DNA of 64,000 bases from CAZMCC01 sp964564695 (GCA_964564695.1 CAZMCC010000006.1:1-64000), one strand, 5' to 3'; numbered from the stretch's first letter, positions 17,468-25,500 are shown. Notes: generated from the letters alone by a model not told the origin. Numbers and translations: made by a program.

Positions 17468-18070
17468 GTGCGGTACCAGCTCGTCACAGCGCCCGAGTCC
17501 GAGCCCGTCTCGCCCACCGAGGCCAAGGCCCACCTGCGCGTCGACATCAGCGACGATGACCTGTACATCGGCACGCTCATCACGGCCGCGCGCCAGCGGG
17601 CCGAGACGATCACGAACCGCTCGCTGGTCACGCAGACGTGGCGGGCCTGGGGCGACGGGTTCCCCGCCGAGACCGACCCCCGCGGGTTCCTCTCCATCCC
17701 CCTCTCCAACGGGCCGGTGATCACGGTCACGAGCGTGAAGTACACCGACGCCGCCGGCGTGCTGCAGACGCTCGCGGGCACGGAGTACACCCTCGACAAC
17801 AAGATCGCCGACCGCGTCCCCACCGTGCGCCCGGCCTACGGCAGGTCCTGGCCGTCGACGCTCGACGACGGTGACTCGGTGCAAGTCGAGTACCAGGCCG
17901 GCTACGGCGCCGCCGGCGCCGTGCCCGCGCCCATCAAGGCCGCGATTCTGCAGTACGTCGGGCACTGGTACCAGAATCGCGAAGTCGTCATCACCGGCAC
18001 CATCGTCAGCGAGACCCCGTTGGCCGGCGACACCCTTCTGTGGCCGTACCGGCTGCAGGTGCTCGCCTAA
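17468..18070 (+). CDS. Phage head-tail connector protein (gp6-like)
   Basis: GTG at 17468 has GAGGAGA four bases upstream and yields RYQLVTAPESEPVSPTEAKA, the normal N-terminus of this family; a GTG at 17441 is less likely. The 200-residue protein has the DNA-packaging adaptor pattern: an AHLRVD helix, an AARQRAETIT helix, a beta region with VITVTSVKY, and a final helix PIKAAILQYVGHWYQNRE. It would form the ring below the portal. Confidence 0.85.
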   Translation: MRYQLVTAPESEPVSPTEAKAHLRVDISDDDLYIGTLITAARQRAETITNRSLVTQTWRAWGDGFPAETDPRGFLSIPLSNGPVITVTSVKYTDAAGVLQTLAGTEYTLDNKIADRVPTVRPAYGRSWPSTLDDGDSVQVEYQAGYGAAGAVPAPIKAAILQYVGHWYQNREVVITGTIVSETPLAGDTLLWPYRLQVLA

Positions 18071-18094
18071 CCCCTTTCCCCCCTGGAGGTCCCC

Positions 18095-18496
18095 ATGTTC
18101 CGTGTCCTGCTCGTCGCCGCGATCGCCGCGGCCCTCGTCGCCTGCTCCACACCCCCCACCCCCCGCCCCCCCACCGACCCCAACGCGCCCGCCACGGCCG
18201 GACCCGATCTGACGGCGATCGCCGCGAACATCGCCGCGGCCGCGGCCGACGCCGCTGGCAAGCCCGGCGCGGACCGTGAGGCGGTGCTGCAGGCGGCGAT
18301 CGCCGCCGCGGTCGCCCAGGCCCCGCAGATCGTCGACCAGCAGTGGATCGACCTGGTGCGGGGCGCGATCGGCCTGGCGGTCGTGCTCAGCAAGACCACC
18401 GCCGCCCTTCCCGCTGGCGAGCGGTTCGACGTCGAGCGCGTGCGTGAGGACGTGAAGGCGATCACGCTCGCCAAGCTCAGCCCCGGCGGCGGTTGA
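18095..18496 (+). CDS. Small lipoprotein in the late cluster
   Basis: GGAGG stands upstream of the ATG. The N-terminus is a lipoprotein signal with lipobox LVAC (Cys at about residue 17), then a Pro-rich linker and an Ala-rich helical body. The mature form should be lipid-anchored in a membrane. Phage lipoproteins act as outer-membrane spanins or in blocking superinfection; no sequence feature decides between these. Confidence 0.7.
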   Translation: MFRVLLVAAIAAALVACSTPPTPRPPTDPNAPATAGPDLTAIAANIAAAAADAAGKPGADREAVLQAAIAAAVAQAPQIVDQQWIDLVRGAIGLAVVLSKTTAALPAGERFDVERVREDVKAITLAKLSPGGG

Positions 18497-18507
18497 CCTC
18501 GCCGGGG
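18481..18507 (+). repeat. 8-bp hairpin overlapping lipoprotein stop
   Basis: Arms 18481-18488 and 18500-18507 are fully complementary. The TGA stop at 18494-18496 is in the loop. Confidence 0.75.
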
Positions 18508-18523
18508 CGTCGGGAAGTATGCG
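18493..18523 (+). promoter_or_regulatory. Candidate phage promoter P2
   Basis: TTGACC at 18493-18498, a 19-base spacer ending in GGGAAG, and TATGCG at 18518-18523. It has the same layout as the sites at 14419, 20950 and 35268. It precedes the homopolymer tract and the gene at 18702. Confidence 0.5.
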
Positions 18524-18532
18524 AGTCCCCGT

Positions 18533-18676
18533 CCCCCCCCCCCCCCCCCCCCCCCCCCCCGGGCGGCGACGAGCGCCGCCCCCCCCCCCNNNNNNNNNNG
18601 TCCAGAGCTGCCCGCGGGCGGCGGGGACCCGCCGGGGGGGGGGGGAGAAGTCGGGGACCCCGTCCCCCCCCCCCCC
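18533..18676. other. Homopolymer region with a 10-base gap of Ns
   Basis: A run of 28 C (18533-18560), a shorter C run, ten N at 18590-18599, a G run near 18637-18647 and another C run near 18665-18676. This is most likely an assembly join across sequence that reads poorly. Bases here should not be trusted, and a few bases or more may be missing. No gene is called in it. Confidence 0.9.
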
Positions 18677-18701
18677 CACCGCCCCGCTCGAGGAGAGACG
18701 C

Positions 18702-18965
18702 ATGGCCGACCCCTTCGCATCGCACGCTGACAGCCTGGGCGGCCCGGCGCGGAACGCCGTGGCCGTGACCCCGGCCGACGGCGCCGACCTGGCCACGGTC
18801 GCACGCGGCCTCTACATCGGCGTCGCCGGCGACGTGAAGGTCGACATGGCCGGCTCCGGGACCGTCACGTTCGTCGCGGTGCCGGCGGGCTCGGTTCTGC
18901 CGTTCTGCGTGAAGCGCGTGTACTCGACGGGCACCTCCGCGACCAACCTCGTCGCCCTCTGGTAG
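18702..18965 (+). CDS. Spike-base-like small virion protein
   Basis: ATG at 18702 has GAGGAGA upstream. The 87-residue product begins FASHADSLGGPARNAVAVTP and ends with AGSVLPFCVKRVYSTGTSAT, a pattern of small phage and gene-transfer-agent proteins annotated as spike base proteins. The body is beta-rich (KVDMAGSGTVTFVAVP). The assignment is from remembered family pattern. Confidence 0.6.
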   Translation: MADPFASHADSLGGPARNAVAVTPADGADLATVARGLYIGVAGDVKVDMAGSGTVTFVAVPAGSVLPFCVKRVYSTGTSATNLVALW

Positions 18966-18974
18966 GAGGAGCCC

Positions 18975-19424
18975 ATGAGCCCGTCAGTGTGGTTCCTGCT
19001 GCTCGCGGCGGTGGTCCTCATCGTCAGCGTCTGCATCCGTCGGCGGGACGGAGCCGGGCGCATCGTCTTCGAGTTCGACCCGCCGTCGGAAAGGAGTCCG
19101 AGCATGCTTCGGTTGACCACCATTCAGAAGGCCACGGCCACGGCCAGGTTCCAGAACGCGGGAGGCCAGGACCGCGACGTCGACGGCATCCCTGTGTGGG
19201 CCGTCGAGGACGAGAACATTGCGACGCTGCAGGTCGCGGCCGACGGCCGCTCCGCGGTCGTGATCGCGGGCGCCGCGGGCTCGACGCGCGTGTTCGTGAC
19301 GGCGGATGCGAAGGTCGGCGAGGGCTTCGAGGAGCTCACCGGCAGCTTCGACGTCGAGGTCAGCGAGGACCAGGCGGTCCAGATCGTGTTCGAGTTCGAT
19401 GACCCGGTGCTGAAGAGCGAGTAA
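18975..19424 (+). CDS. Membrane-anchored or internally started Ig-like protein
   Basis: ATG at 18975 has AGGAGG upstream and gives 149 residues with an N-terminal membrane helix (VWFLLLAAVVLIVSVCI). A second start, ATG at 19104 with AAGGAG seven bases upstream, would give a soluble 106-residue protein beginning LRLTTIQKATATARFQNAGG, resembling bacterial Ig-like (BIG2) phage proteins. The phrase IVFEFD occurs both after the membrane helix and near the C-terminus. Either one gene with two products or a misjoined start is possible. Confidence 0.65.
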   Translation: MSPSVWFLLLAAVVLIVSVCIRRRDGAGRIVFEFDPPSERSPSMLRLTTIQKATATARFQNAGGQDRDVDGIPVWAVEDENIATLQVAADGRSAVVIAGAAGSTRVFVTADAKVGEGFEELTGSFDVEVSEDQAVQIVFEFDDPVLKSE

Positions 19425-19457
19425 CGGACTGCTCGTTCGGCGGCGGTCTAGACCACT

Positions 19458-19483
19458 CGGCCCCGGGGGAGACCCCGGGGCCG
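19458..19483 (+). repeat. 10-bp GC-only hairpin just before 19489 start
   Basis: Arms 19458-19467 and 19474-19483 pair perfectly. The hairpin ends five bases before the ATG at 19489, which has no ribosome-binding site of its own. Confidence 0.85.
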
Positions 19484-19488
19484 GATTT

Positions 19489-19827
19489 ATGCGGGCCGGA
19501 GATCTCGACAGGCGCGTGACTCTGCAGCAGCCGGTGCCGGCCCGCGATGCCACGGGCGAAGAGACGCACACCTGGTCGACGGTCGGCCAGGTGTGGGCGA
19601 AGGTCGAAGGCTTGGGCGGCGCCGAGGACTTCCGGGCCGATAAGCGAGAGCACGACCTGCGGGCGAAGTTCACGATCCGCTACCGCCCAGGGATCAATTC
19701 GATGTGGCGGATCATCCACGACGGCGACGTGTATCAGATCACCGACGTGACGGCGCCCGACCGTCGCGAGACGCTCGAGCTGCTGGCGTTCTCGCGGGCT
19801 CCCGCGAGCGGGCCCGGGGGGAGCTGA
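19489..19827 (+). CDS. Phage head closure / head-tail adaptor
   Basis: The 112-residue protein begins MRAGDLDRRVTLQQPVPARD and has the VWAKVEGL and RYRPGINSMWRIIHDGDVY segments of the head-tail adaptor (SPP1 gp16-like) family. It closes the portal and receives the tail. No ribosome-binding site is visible; a GC hairpin abuts the start, so initiation may depend on RNA structure. Confidence 0.85.
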   Translation: MRAGDLDRRVTLQQPVPARDATGEETHTWSTVGQVWAKVEGLGGAEDFRADKREHDLRAKFTIRYRPGINSMWRIIHDGDVYQITDVTAPDRRETLELLAFSRAPASGPGGS

Positions 19828-19830
19828 CCA

Positions 19831-20295
19831 ATGGCGGACTTCGAAGTTGTGCTTGGCCTGAACGAGGTCGTGAAGCGGCTCGAGCAGCTGCCCGAGCGAT
19901 TCGCCATGAACCTGATCCGTCGGTCGCTGCGGGCCGGCGGCGTGCCGCTGCTCGAGTTCGCCCGCCAGGCGGCCGCGGTGAAGTACGGGAACCTCCGCGA
20001 CAGCCTCGAGCTGGTGACCGACCGCCGAGGCGCGGCCCGCACGGAGCTCGTCGTGCGAGTGCGAGTCTCGCCGGCACGCCGGGGCCAGGTGGGCAAGGGC
20101 GAGTTGCCGCCCCGCAGCCGCGCTCACCTGGTCGAGTTCGGCACGCGATGGCGGCGTCAGGGCAAGGGCTCCAATCCGGGCGTGCGGCCGCGGCCGTTCA
20201 TGGGCTCGGCGTTCGAGGCGCGCAAGGAGGAGGCGCTGGCGGCGGTGAAGGACCGCTTCCGGCGCGAGATGCTCAAGGCGGGGCGGCTCTACTAG
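19831..20295 (+). CDS. HK97 gp10-like tail component
   Basis: The 154-residue protein begins with GLNEVVKRLEQLPERFAMNL and has HLVEFGT followed by RPRPFMGSAFEA, the hallmark of the HK97 gp10 family of tail completion proteins. It follows the head closure gene with four bases between. The role is joining of head and tail. Confidence 0.85.
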   Translation: MADFEVVLGLNEVVKRLEQLPERFAMNLIRRSLRAGGVPLLEFARQAAAVKYGNLRDSLELVTDRRGAARTELVVRVRVSPARRGQVGKGELPPRSRAHLVEFGTRWRRQGKGSNPGVRPRPFMGSAFEARKEEALAAVKDRFRREMLKAGRLY

Positions 20296-20307
20296 GCGGG
20301 AGACGGA

Positions 20308-20718
20308 ATGCCGACGATCAACGAGACGATCTACGCCATCCTGACCGCCTCAGCGCCCCTGGCGGCGCTGGTCGGCACCCGCGTGTACCCGGTGAAGATG
20401 CCGCAGAAGGTCGTGTTCCCCGCGATCGTGTTCGCCAAGATGGGCGGCCCGCGGGCCCACAGCAACGACGGCTCGAGCGGGTTCGTGAATGGCCTGTTCG
20501 CGTTCGACTGCTGGGGCGTGTCGCAGACCTCCGCCACCGCCGTTGAGAAGGCGCTGAAGGACACCTTCGACGGCTACCGCGACGTGCAGGCCGGCGGCCT
20601 GATCAACGGCGCGTTCGCGATCACCGATCCGGAGGAGGGCTGGGACGACAAGCGCGAGGCGGCGTACGCCAGCGTCGACTACCAGGTGCTCTACAACGAG
20701 CCGAACGGAACGCCATGA
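20308..20718 (+). CDS. Tail completion protein, DUF3168 type
   Basis: The 136-residue product has INETIYAILTASAPLAALVG and VYPVKMPQKVVFPAIVFAKM, then FAFDCWGVSQTSATAVEKAL, which is the usual DUF3168 pattern. Such proteins terminate the tail tube at the head-proximal end. Order after the gp10-like gene is standard. Confidence 0.82.
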   Translation: MPTINETIYAILTASAPLAALVGTRVYPVKMPQKVVFPAIVFAKMGGPRAHSNDGSSGFVNGLFAFDCWGVSQTSATAVEKALKDTFDGYRDVQAGGLINGAFAITDPEEGWDDKREAAYASVDYQVLYNEPNGTP

Positions 20719-20948
20719 CCGACCCGATCGCCATCGCCATCCTGATCGTGCTGTGCCTGTTCATCCTGATCGTCGTGACAGCCGGCGCCGGCTCGAGCAG
20801 CGTCAACCCGAACCCGCCGCCGCCAGGCCCGCCCCCGCGCGTGCGCACGGGATCTGTGCCCCGGCCGAACCCGCTGACGCCGGAGATTGAGGCGTGGGAG
20901 CCTCCTCCGACACCAGCGCCGCCACCGCCTCAGCGGGTTTGTCGCTGA
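20715..20948 (+). CDS. Small membrane protein with Pro-rich tail
   Basis: ATGA overlap with the previous stop. The 77-residue product has one membrane helix (IAIAILIVLCLFILIVVTAG) and a long proline-rich tail. Function unknown. Its placement between tail completion and tail tube genes is unusual. Confidence 0.55.
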   Translation: MTDPIAIAILIVLCLFILIVVTAGAGSSSVNPNPPPPGPPPRVRTGSVPRPNPLTPEIEAWEPPPTPAPPPPQRVCR

Positions 20949-20949
20949 C

Positions 20950-20980
20950 CTTGACCCGGCCCCTCCCTGGGGAAGTATCG
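20950..20980 (+). promoter_or_regulatory. Candidate phage promoter P3, upstream of tail tube gene
   Basis: TTGACC at 20950-20955, a 19-base spacer ending in GGGAAG, then TATCGC at 20975-20980. It lies 43 bases ahead of the tail tube ATG. Confidence 0.5.
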
Positions 20981-21022
20981 CGCAGCACCGCACGGACGCG
21001 CGGGTAGCCAAGGAGACGGCAC

Positions 21023-21454
21023 ATGCCAACGACGATTGCCAAGGGCGGATTCGGGACGACGGTGTGGCGCGACGACGGCACCGGCGCCTTCACGAAGATC
21101 GCCGAGATCGGCGACGTCTCCGGGCCCGCGATCAGCCAGGTCCTGGTCGACGCGACGCACCAGGAAAGCCCGAACGGGGCTGCCGAGAAGATCGGCGTCG
21201 GCGTGCACGAGCTCGGCGACGTGACGTTCACCATGCACCTGCTGCAGGACGATGCGACCCAGGCCGCGCTCGTCGCGGACGTGAGGACCAAGACCAAGCG
21301 AAACTTCCGCGTCGTGCTGCCGTCGGGCACGAAGCGATGGGCGTTCGCGGCGTACGTCGCCAACGTCGGCGCGGCGTACCCGATGCGCGACAAGATGGTG
21401 CGGGACGTCGCCATCTCCATCACCGGCGACGCCGTGTTCGAAGCCCACCCCTGA
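21023..21454 (+). CDS. Phage major tail / tail tube protein
   Basis: AAGGAGA lies upstream of the ATG. The 143-residue product has GTTVWRDDGTGAFTKIAEIG and VDATHQESPNGAAEKIGVGV, then a beta-strand pattern ending in RDVAISITGDAVFE. These match the tail tube family, whose hexamers stack to form the tail lumen. Confidence 0.85.
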   Translation: MPTTIAKGGFGTTVWRDDGTGAFTKIAEIGDVSGPAISQVLVDATHQESPNGAAEKIGVGVHELGDVTFTMHLLQDDATQAALVADVRTKTKRNFRVVLPSGTKRWAFAAYVANVGAAYPMRDKMVRDVAISITGDAVFEAHP

Positions 21455-21478
21455 TATACCCCTTTTCATGTGCGCGGG

Positions 21479-21508
21479 GTGGGGGCCGGTCGCGCGGCCG
21501 GCCCCCAC
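21479..21508 (+). repeat. 11-bp GC-rich hairpin before tail chaperone gene
   Basis: Arms 21479-21489 and 21498-21508 are perfectly complementary with an 8-base loop. It lies between the tail tube stop and the chaperone start. Confidence 0.85.
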
Positions 21509-21528
21509 CGATGCACGGAGAAGCTCCA

Positions 21529-22062
21529 ATGTCCACCGCAACGGTCACGGTCAAGGGCGACGACGGTTCCAGCCGCGTCGTCTCGTTCAACCTCGGTCGG
21601 CTGCTCAAGATCGAGCGGGCTGTGGGCAAGGGTGTCAACGAGTTCGTGTTCGGCGAGCTCGGCCCGTTCATGCAGCAGACGGCGGAGATCACGGCGACCG
21701 AGCCGTTCGACCCCGACGCCAACAAGGACAGCGACGTCGGCGGCTTGGACGCGGCGGAAGCGGGCGGCGAAGAGCCGGCAGCGGCCGCGGCCGAGCCCAA
21801 GGCCGTAGACCCGGCGGAGCTGCAGCGACGGCGCGAGGAGACGATCAAGGCGCTGCGGAAGGTGAGCCTGGTCACGGTCACGTCCTTCATCGCCGGCTGC
21901 CTCGACGTCGATCCCGAGAAGCTGCAGGCGGTGGTCGGTCCGGCGCGCCTGATGGGCGTGTTCTTCGACCTGGCCAGCCCCTTCATCGCCGCCGTCGGCG
22001 TGATCAACAGCGGCGAGGAGCCCCCCACTACGGACCCTCGGGCGCCCGCGTCCGCGGCCTGA
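21529..22062 (+). CDS. Tail assembly chaperone, G-like product
   Basis: ATG at 21529 has GGAGAA upstream. The 177-residue protein starts with a beta-rich part (TATVTVKGDDGSSRVVSFNL), then an Ala/Glu-rich spacer, then a helical part (ETIKALRKVSLVTVTSFIAG). Position between tail tube and tape measure fits the G protein of the G/GT pair that chaperones the tape measure. A second product probably arises by frameshift near its end. Confidence 0.7.
   Translation: MSTATVTVKGDDGSSRVVSFNLGRLLKIERAVGKGVNEFVFGELGPFMQQTAEITATEPFDPDANKDSDVGGLDAAEAGGEEPAAAAAEPKAVDPAELQRRREETIKALRKVSLVTVTSFIAGCLDVDPEKLQAVVGPARLMGVFFDLASPFIAAVGVINSGEEPPTTDPRAPASAA
22017..22027 (+). other. Candidate -1 ribosomal frameshift site
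   Basis: The zero frame reads GAG CCC CCC ACT with six C at 22021-22026. A one-base backward slip on the second CCC gives CCC then CAC and enters the -1 frame, which stays open to 22385. The first base of the heptamer is G, so this is not a perfect X-XXY-YYZ site. Confidence 0.5.
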
Positions 22063-22385
22063 GCGCCCGGGAGCTGCGGGCGTGGGCGATCGTGGAGCTG
22101 GGGCTCAGGCCCGCCGAGCTCGAGGAGCTCGGCCCCGACGAGCTGCCGCCGCTCTACACCGCCTGGGGCCGCCGCCAGGAGCGTGAGGACTTCCGGGCCG
22201 GCGTGCTCGCCAGCATCGTGGCCAACGCCAACCGAGACCCCAAGAAGACGCGGCCGTTCACGCCGGCGTCGTTCTTTCCATCCCTCGCGGAGTTCTTCCC
22301 GCCCGACGAACCGGAGGACGACGAGGGAGTCGTGCGCAAGCTGGAAGCCGCTCTCGGCGGCGCCGGTGAAAGGAGCTCGTCATGA
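22026..22385 (+). CDS. Tail assembly chaperone, T-like C-terminal part
   Basis: This -1 frame follows the C run and encodes about 119 residues, including LSARELRAWAIVELGLRPAE and LPPLYTAWGRR, then FTPASFFPSLAEFFPPDEPE. The pattern matches the downstream half of the GT chaperone. It has no ATG, and the only GTG (22092) lies inside the conserved part without a ribosome-binding site. Expression as a fusion to the upstream product is therefore likely. It overlaps the tape measure start by ATGA. Confidence 0.65.
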   Translation, partial: HYGPSGARVRGLSARELRAWAIVELGLRPAELEELGPDELPPLYTAWGRRQEREDFRAGVLASIVANANRDPKKTRPFTPASFFPSLAEFFPPDEPEDDEGVVRKLEAALGGAGERSSS

Positions 22386-24901
22386 GCCGTATCGGCAGCT
22401 CGCTCGCCCTGGGCGCGATCCGCATCGACCTGATCGCCGACATCGCCAAGTTCGTGTCGGGCTCGAAGGCCGGCACAAAGGAGCTCCTGAAGTGGCGCGA
22501 CAGCGCGAAGTCGGCGGTGAAGGACGTCGGCGCCCACGTCAACGCCGCGGCCAAGACGTTCGTGAACATGAAGACCGCGATCCTGGGCGTCGGCGTCGCC
22601 CTCGGCGCGATGCAGGTCGCCCGCGGGCTCGACGCGGCCGCGGACAAGGTCGACCAGCTGGGCAAGGCCGCCAAGCGCCTCGGCGTCGGGGTCGAGCAGC
22701 TCTCCGCCCTGCGTTTCGCGGCCGGCGAATCAGGGGTTGAGTTCGAGTCGCTGGCGAAGATGGCGGCGCGGGCCGGTCGCACGGTCGCCGAGATGGTGGA
22801 CAACGGGAAGACGTTCGCCCGCGTCGGCCGCATCAACGTGGCGCTGACCGACGCCGCCGGCAACGTGCGGAACATCGCCGACCTGCTCCCCGACCTGGCC
22901 CGCGGCATCGAGTCGGCCGGCAGCGAGGCGGCGCAGCTCAACCTCGCGCAGAAGTTCTTCGGCCGCGACGGCGCCGAGGGGTTCATCACGTTCCTGAAGG
23001 AGAGCGGCACGTTCGTCAAGGGCCTGGCCGACCAGACCGAGCGTGCCCGCAAGCTGGGCGTCATCTTCACCGACGAGCAGGTCGAGAAGCTCACCGCGTA
23101 CCGCGACGCCGTCGGGCGTGTGCAGGAGGCCTGGCTGGGCGTCAAGGTCAAGATGATGACCGAGGTCGCGCCCGCGCTGACGCGGATGCTCGACGACATG
23201 GCACTGCGCACCGCGGCGATCCCGCGGACCGCGGGCGCCATCGCCGCGGCGCTCGGCGCGTCCGGCACGTCCGACGCCCAGGGGCGGCTCGCCGGCCGGC
23301 TGCTGTCGTCGGTGGGCGCCGGCGTCAGGGACGTGCTGCTGACGTCCGCGCGTGCGTCCGCCAACCTGTTCGTGACCATCCTCACCGAGGGTGTGCGTGC
23401 CGCCGGCGTGACGATGGCGATCGAGTTCGGCAAGGCGCTGCGGGGCACGTTCCCGTGGATCGACATACTGGCCGGGGACGCGACGACGGGCAGCGCCGCC
23501 GAGGTGGCGAGGCTCAAGAAGCAGCGTGCGGCGCTGCTGACGGCGCAAGGGCAGGTCGCCGCCATGCCCAAGACGGACCCCAGCTCTATCTGGCACTACT
23601 CGCCGGATGCCGCTCGAGTCCGATCCGGGCTGGACAGCAGAGTTGAGGAGGTTCTCAACCGCCGGGGCGGCACGGTCGAAGAGGCGGTTGCCGCTCTCGA
23701 CAAGCTGATCGCCGCACGAGAGCGGTATGTGCAGCTCGACGAGGGGGCCGTGGCGCAGCAGCGGGCCCAGGCCCTGGCCGAAAGCGCCCGGCGCGTGGCC
23801 GAGTCCTGGACCACCGGGATGATGGACGTCGAGCGGGCGATCGCGGGCGCCTCCGACGCGATCGACAAGCTGAACACCAACTTCGCGAGCAGCCCTGCCG
23901 GCGAGCTGCTCGGGCCGCCAGTGACCGACGGCGGGTCCACGGCCAGGCAGGAGGCGAAGCGCCAGTACGACGAGTTCGTCAACTCCCTGCGGCAGCTGCG
24001 GGACACCGGCGTGCAGGTGTGGGACGCCTACACCAAGAAGGTCGAGGCCGGGCTGAAGAAGACGGAGCCGCTCTACAAGGCGAACGTCAAGCGAGTGCAG
24101 GATCTCCGCGAGGAGCTCGACGCGCTGACCGCCAGCCTCGATCCCTACGCCGAGCGGACGAAGATGGCGGCCGTCGCGCTCGAGGGGTGGAAGGCGGGGC
24201 TGATCACGCTCGAGGAATACAGCGCCCTGATCGACAAGATCTACGCGAAGGCCAAGAACCTGGGGGACAAGGCGAAGGACACGTTCGGCGACAAGGTGCA
24301 GGACGCCATCACGGGGTTCAGCGACAACGCCAGCGACGCGCTGGCGGACCTGGCGATGGGCGCGGACGTGAGCTTCGAGGCCATCGCCGAAAGCTTCAAC
24401 AAGATGCTGTTGAAGATGGCGATCAACGAGCTGGCCATGCGGCCGCTGTTCGCGGCGCTGGGATCGGCCATCGGCACTCCGCTCGGGACGACGCCGGCGG
24501 GCACGCCGACCGCACCGAAGGAAAGCGCCCACGGCAATGCGTTTGGTCCTGGCGGCATCATCCCCTTTGCGTCCGGTGGCATCGTGTCGCGGCCGACCTA
24601 CTTCCGGTTCGCGCGTGGCACCGGGTTGATGGGCGAGGCGGGGCCCGAGGCCATCATGCCGCTCACCCGGATTGGCGGCGACCTGGGCGTGAAGGCCTCG
24701 GGAGGCGGCGTGCTGGTGCAGGTCATCGACCAGCGCTCCGGCGGCGCCCCGGTCGGGGTCAGCGAATCGACGGGCGGGGACGGGCGCCGCCAGATCTCCA
24801 TCCTGATCCGCGACGAGGTCCGGCGGCAGATCACCGGGGGCGGCCTCGACCAGGCGATGGACGCCAACTACGGGGTCCGGCGCCGCCCGGCGGGGCGATA
24901 A
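22382..24901 (+). CDS. Phage tail tape measure protein
   Basis: The 839-residue protein has Ala-rich amphipathic helices throughout, with a probable hydrophobic stretch near residues 60-80 (TAILGVGVALGAMQVARGLD). The C-terminal end has FGPGGIIPFASGGIVSRPTY and GLMGEAGPEAIMPL, the typical end of lambda gpH-like tape measures. It sets tail length and helps DNA entry. By the usual rule of about 0.15 nm per residue the tail would be near 125 nm; that is an estimate. Confidence 0.92.
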   Translation: MSRIGSSLALGAIRIDLIADIAKFVSGSKAGTKELLKWRDSAKSAVKDVGAHVNAAAKTFVNMKTAILGVGVALGAMQVARGLDAAADKVDQLGKAAKRLGVGVEQLSALRFAAGESGVEFESLAKMAARAGRTVAEMVDNGKTFARVGRINVALTDAAGNVRNIADLLPDLARGIESAGSEAAQLNLAQKFFGRDGAEGFITFLKESGTFVKGLADQTERARKLGVIFTDEQVEKLTAYRDAVGRVQEAWLGVKVKMMTEVAPALTRMLDDMALRTAAIPRTAGAIAAALGASGTSDAQGRLAGRLLSSVGAGVRDVLLTSARASANLFVTILTEGVRAAGVTMAIEFGKALRGTFPWIDILAGDATTGSAAEVARLKKQRAALLTAQGQVAAMPKTDPSSIWHYSPDAARVRSGLDSRVEEVLNRRGGTVEEAVAALDKLIAARERYVQLDEGAVAQQRAQALAESARRVAESWTTGMMDVERAIAGASDAIDKLNTNFASSPAGELLGPPVTDGGSTARQEAKRQYDEFVNSLRQLRDTGVQVWDAYTKKVEAGLKKTEPLYKANVKRVQDLREELDALTASLDPYAERTKMAAVALEGWKAGLITLEEYSALIDKIYAKAKNLGDKAKDTFGDKVQDAITGFSDNASDALADLAMGADVSFEAIAESFNKMLLKMAINELAMRPLFAALGSAIGTPLGTTPAGTPTAPKESAHGNAFGPGGIIPFASGGIVSRPTYFRFARGTGLMGEAGPEAIMPLTRIGGDLGVKASGGGVLVQVIDQRSGGAPVGVSESTGGDGRRQISILIRDEVRRQITGGGLDQAMDANYGVRRRPAGR

Positions 24902-24909
24902 CTCACATC

Positions 24910-24938
24910 TTGCCTTGAACGGCAGTTCGTGATAAGGT
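24910..24938 (+). promoter_or_regulatory. Candidate sigma-70-type promoter for lipoprotein gene
   Basis: TTGCCT at 24910-24915, 17 bases, TAAGGT at 24933-24938. It differs from the phage motif found elsewhere. It is placed 52 bases before the lipoprotein ATG and would let the two downstream genes be expressed apart from the late operon. Confidence 0.45.
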
Positions 24939-24990
24939 TTGGTGGGCAGGAAGCTCGGCCGGAGCACGGATCGCTCCTGAAAGCCCACCC

Positions 24991-25500
24991 ATGAAGAACA
25001 GCAGATTCGCCCTGGTGTGCCTCGCGGCCTGCGTCGTGGTGCTCTCGTCGTGCGGACCCAAGCAGCGGATGACGGTGTTCGATCCCGCCGAGTATGAGCC
25101 CTTCGATCGAACAGGCACCGGCGTCATCGAGGGCCAGGCGTTCATCCGTAAGCAGGGCGGCGGGGTGGTCACGGCGGCCGGCGGCGAGGTCAGCATTCGT
25201 CCGGCAACGCGTTTTTCGGACGAGTGGTACCAGCGTTCCGTGCTGGGGAATGAGGAGTTAGACCCAGCGCCACCCGAGGTGATGAAGTACTGGCAAGCCA
25301 CGATCGCCGACGCGGATGGCCGCTTCAGCTTCGAAGGCCTGCCCGCGGGCGAGTACTACGTGACGTCGCTGATCAAGTGGGAAGTTCCCGTCGGCTACTA
25401 CGGCGGGGGCGTGGCATCGACCCGCACAGAGGCGTATGTCGCCCACGCGAAGGCCACCGTCAAGGACGGCCAGGTCACCCGCGCGATCGTGACCCGATGA
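24991..25500 (+). CDS. Lipoprotein with carboxypeptidase-regulatory-like domain
   Basis: The 169-residue product has a lipoprotein signal with lipobox LSSC (Cys near residue 21). The mature part has a beta-sandwich pattern: GVIEGQAFIRKQGGGVVTAA, then ATIADADGRFSFEGLPAGEY and YVTSLIKWEV, as in carboxypeptidase-regulatory domains. The gene has its own promoter candidate and lies between the tape measure and tail tip genes. This is where lysogeny-conversion genes often insert. A cell-surface role is inferred. Confidence 0.7.
   Translation: MKNSRFALVCLAACVVVLSSCGPKQRMTVFDPAEYEPFDRTGTGVIEGQAFIRKQGGGVVTAAGGEVSIRPATRFSDEWYQRSVLGNEELDPAPPEVMKYWQATIADADGRFSFEGLPAGEYYVTSLIKWEVPVGYYGGGVASTRTEAYVAHAKATVKDGQVTRAIVTR

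Noticed and set aside
22730..24988. Minus-strand frame opposite the tape measure
   Set aside because: Shadow frame without domains.
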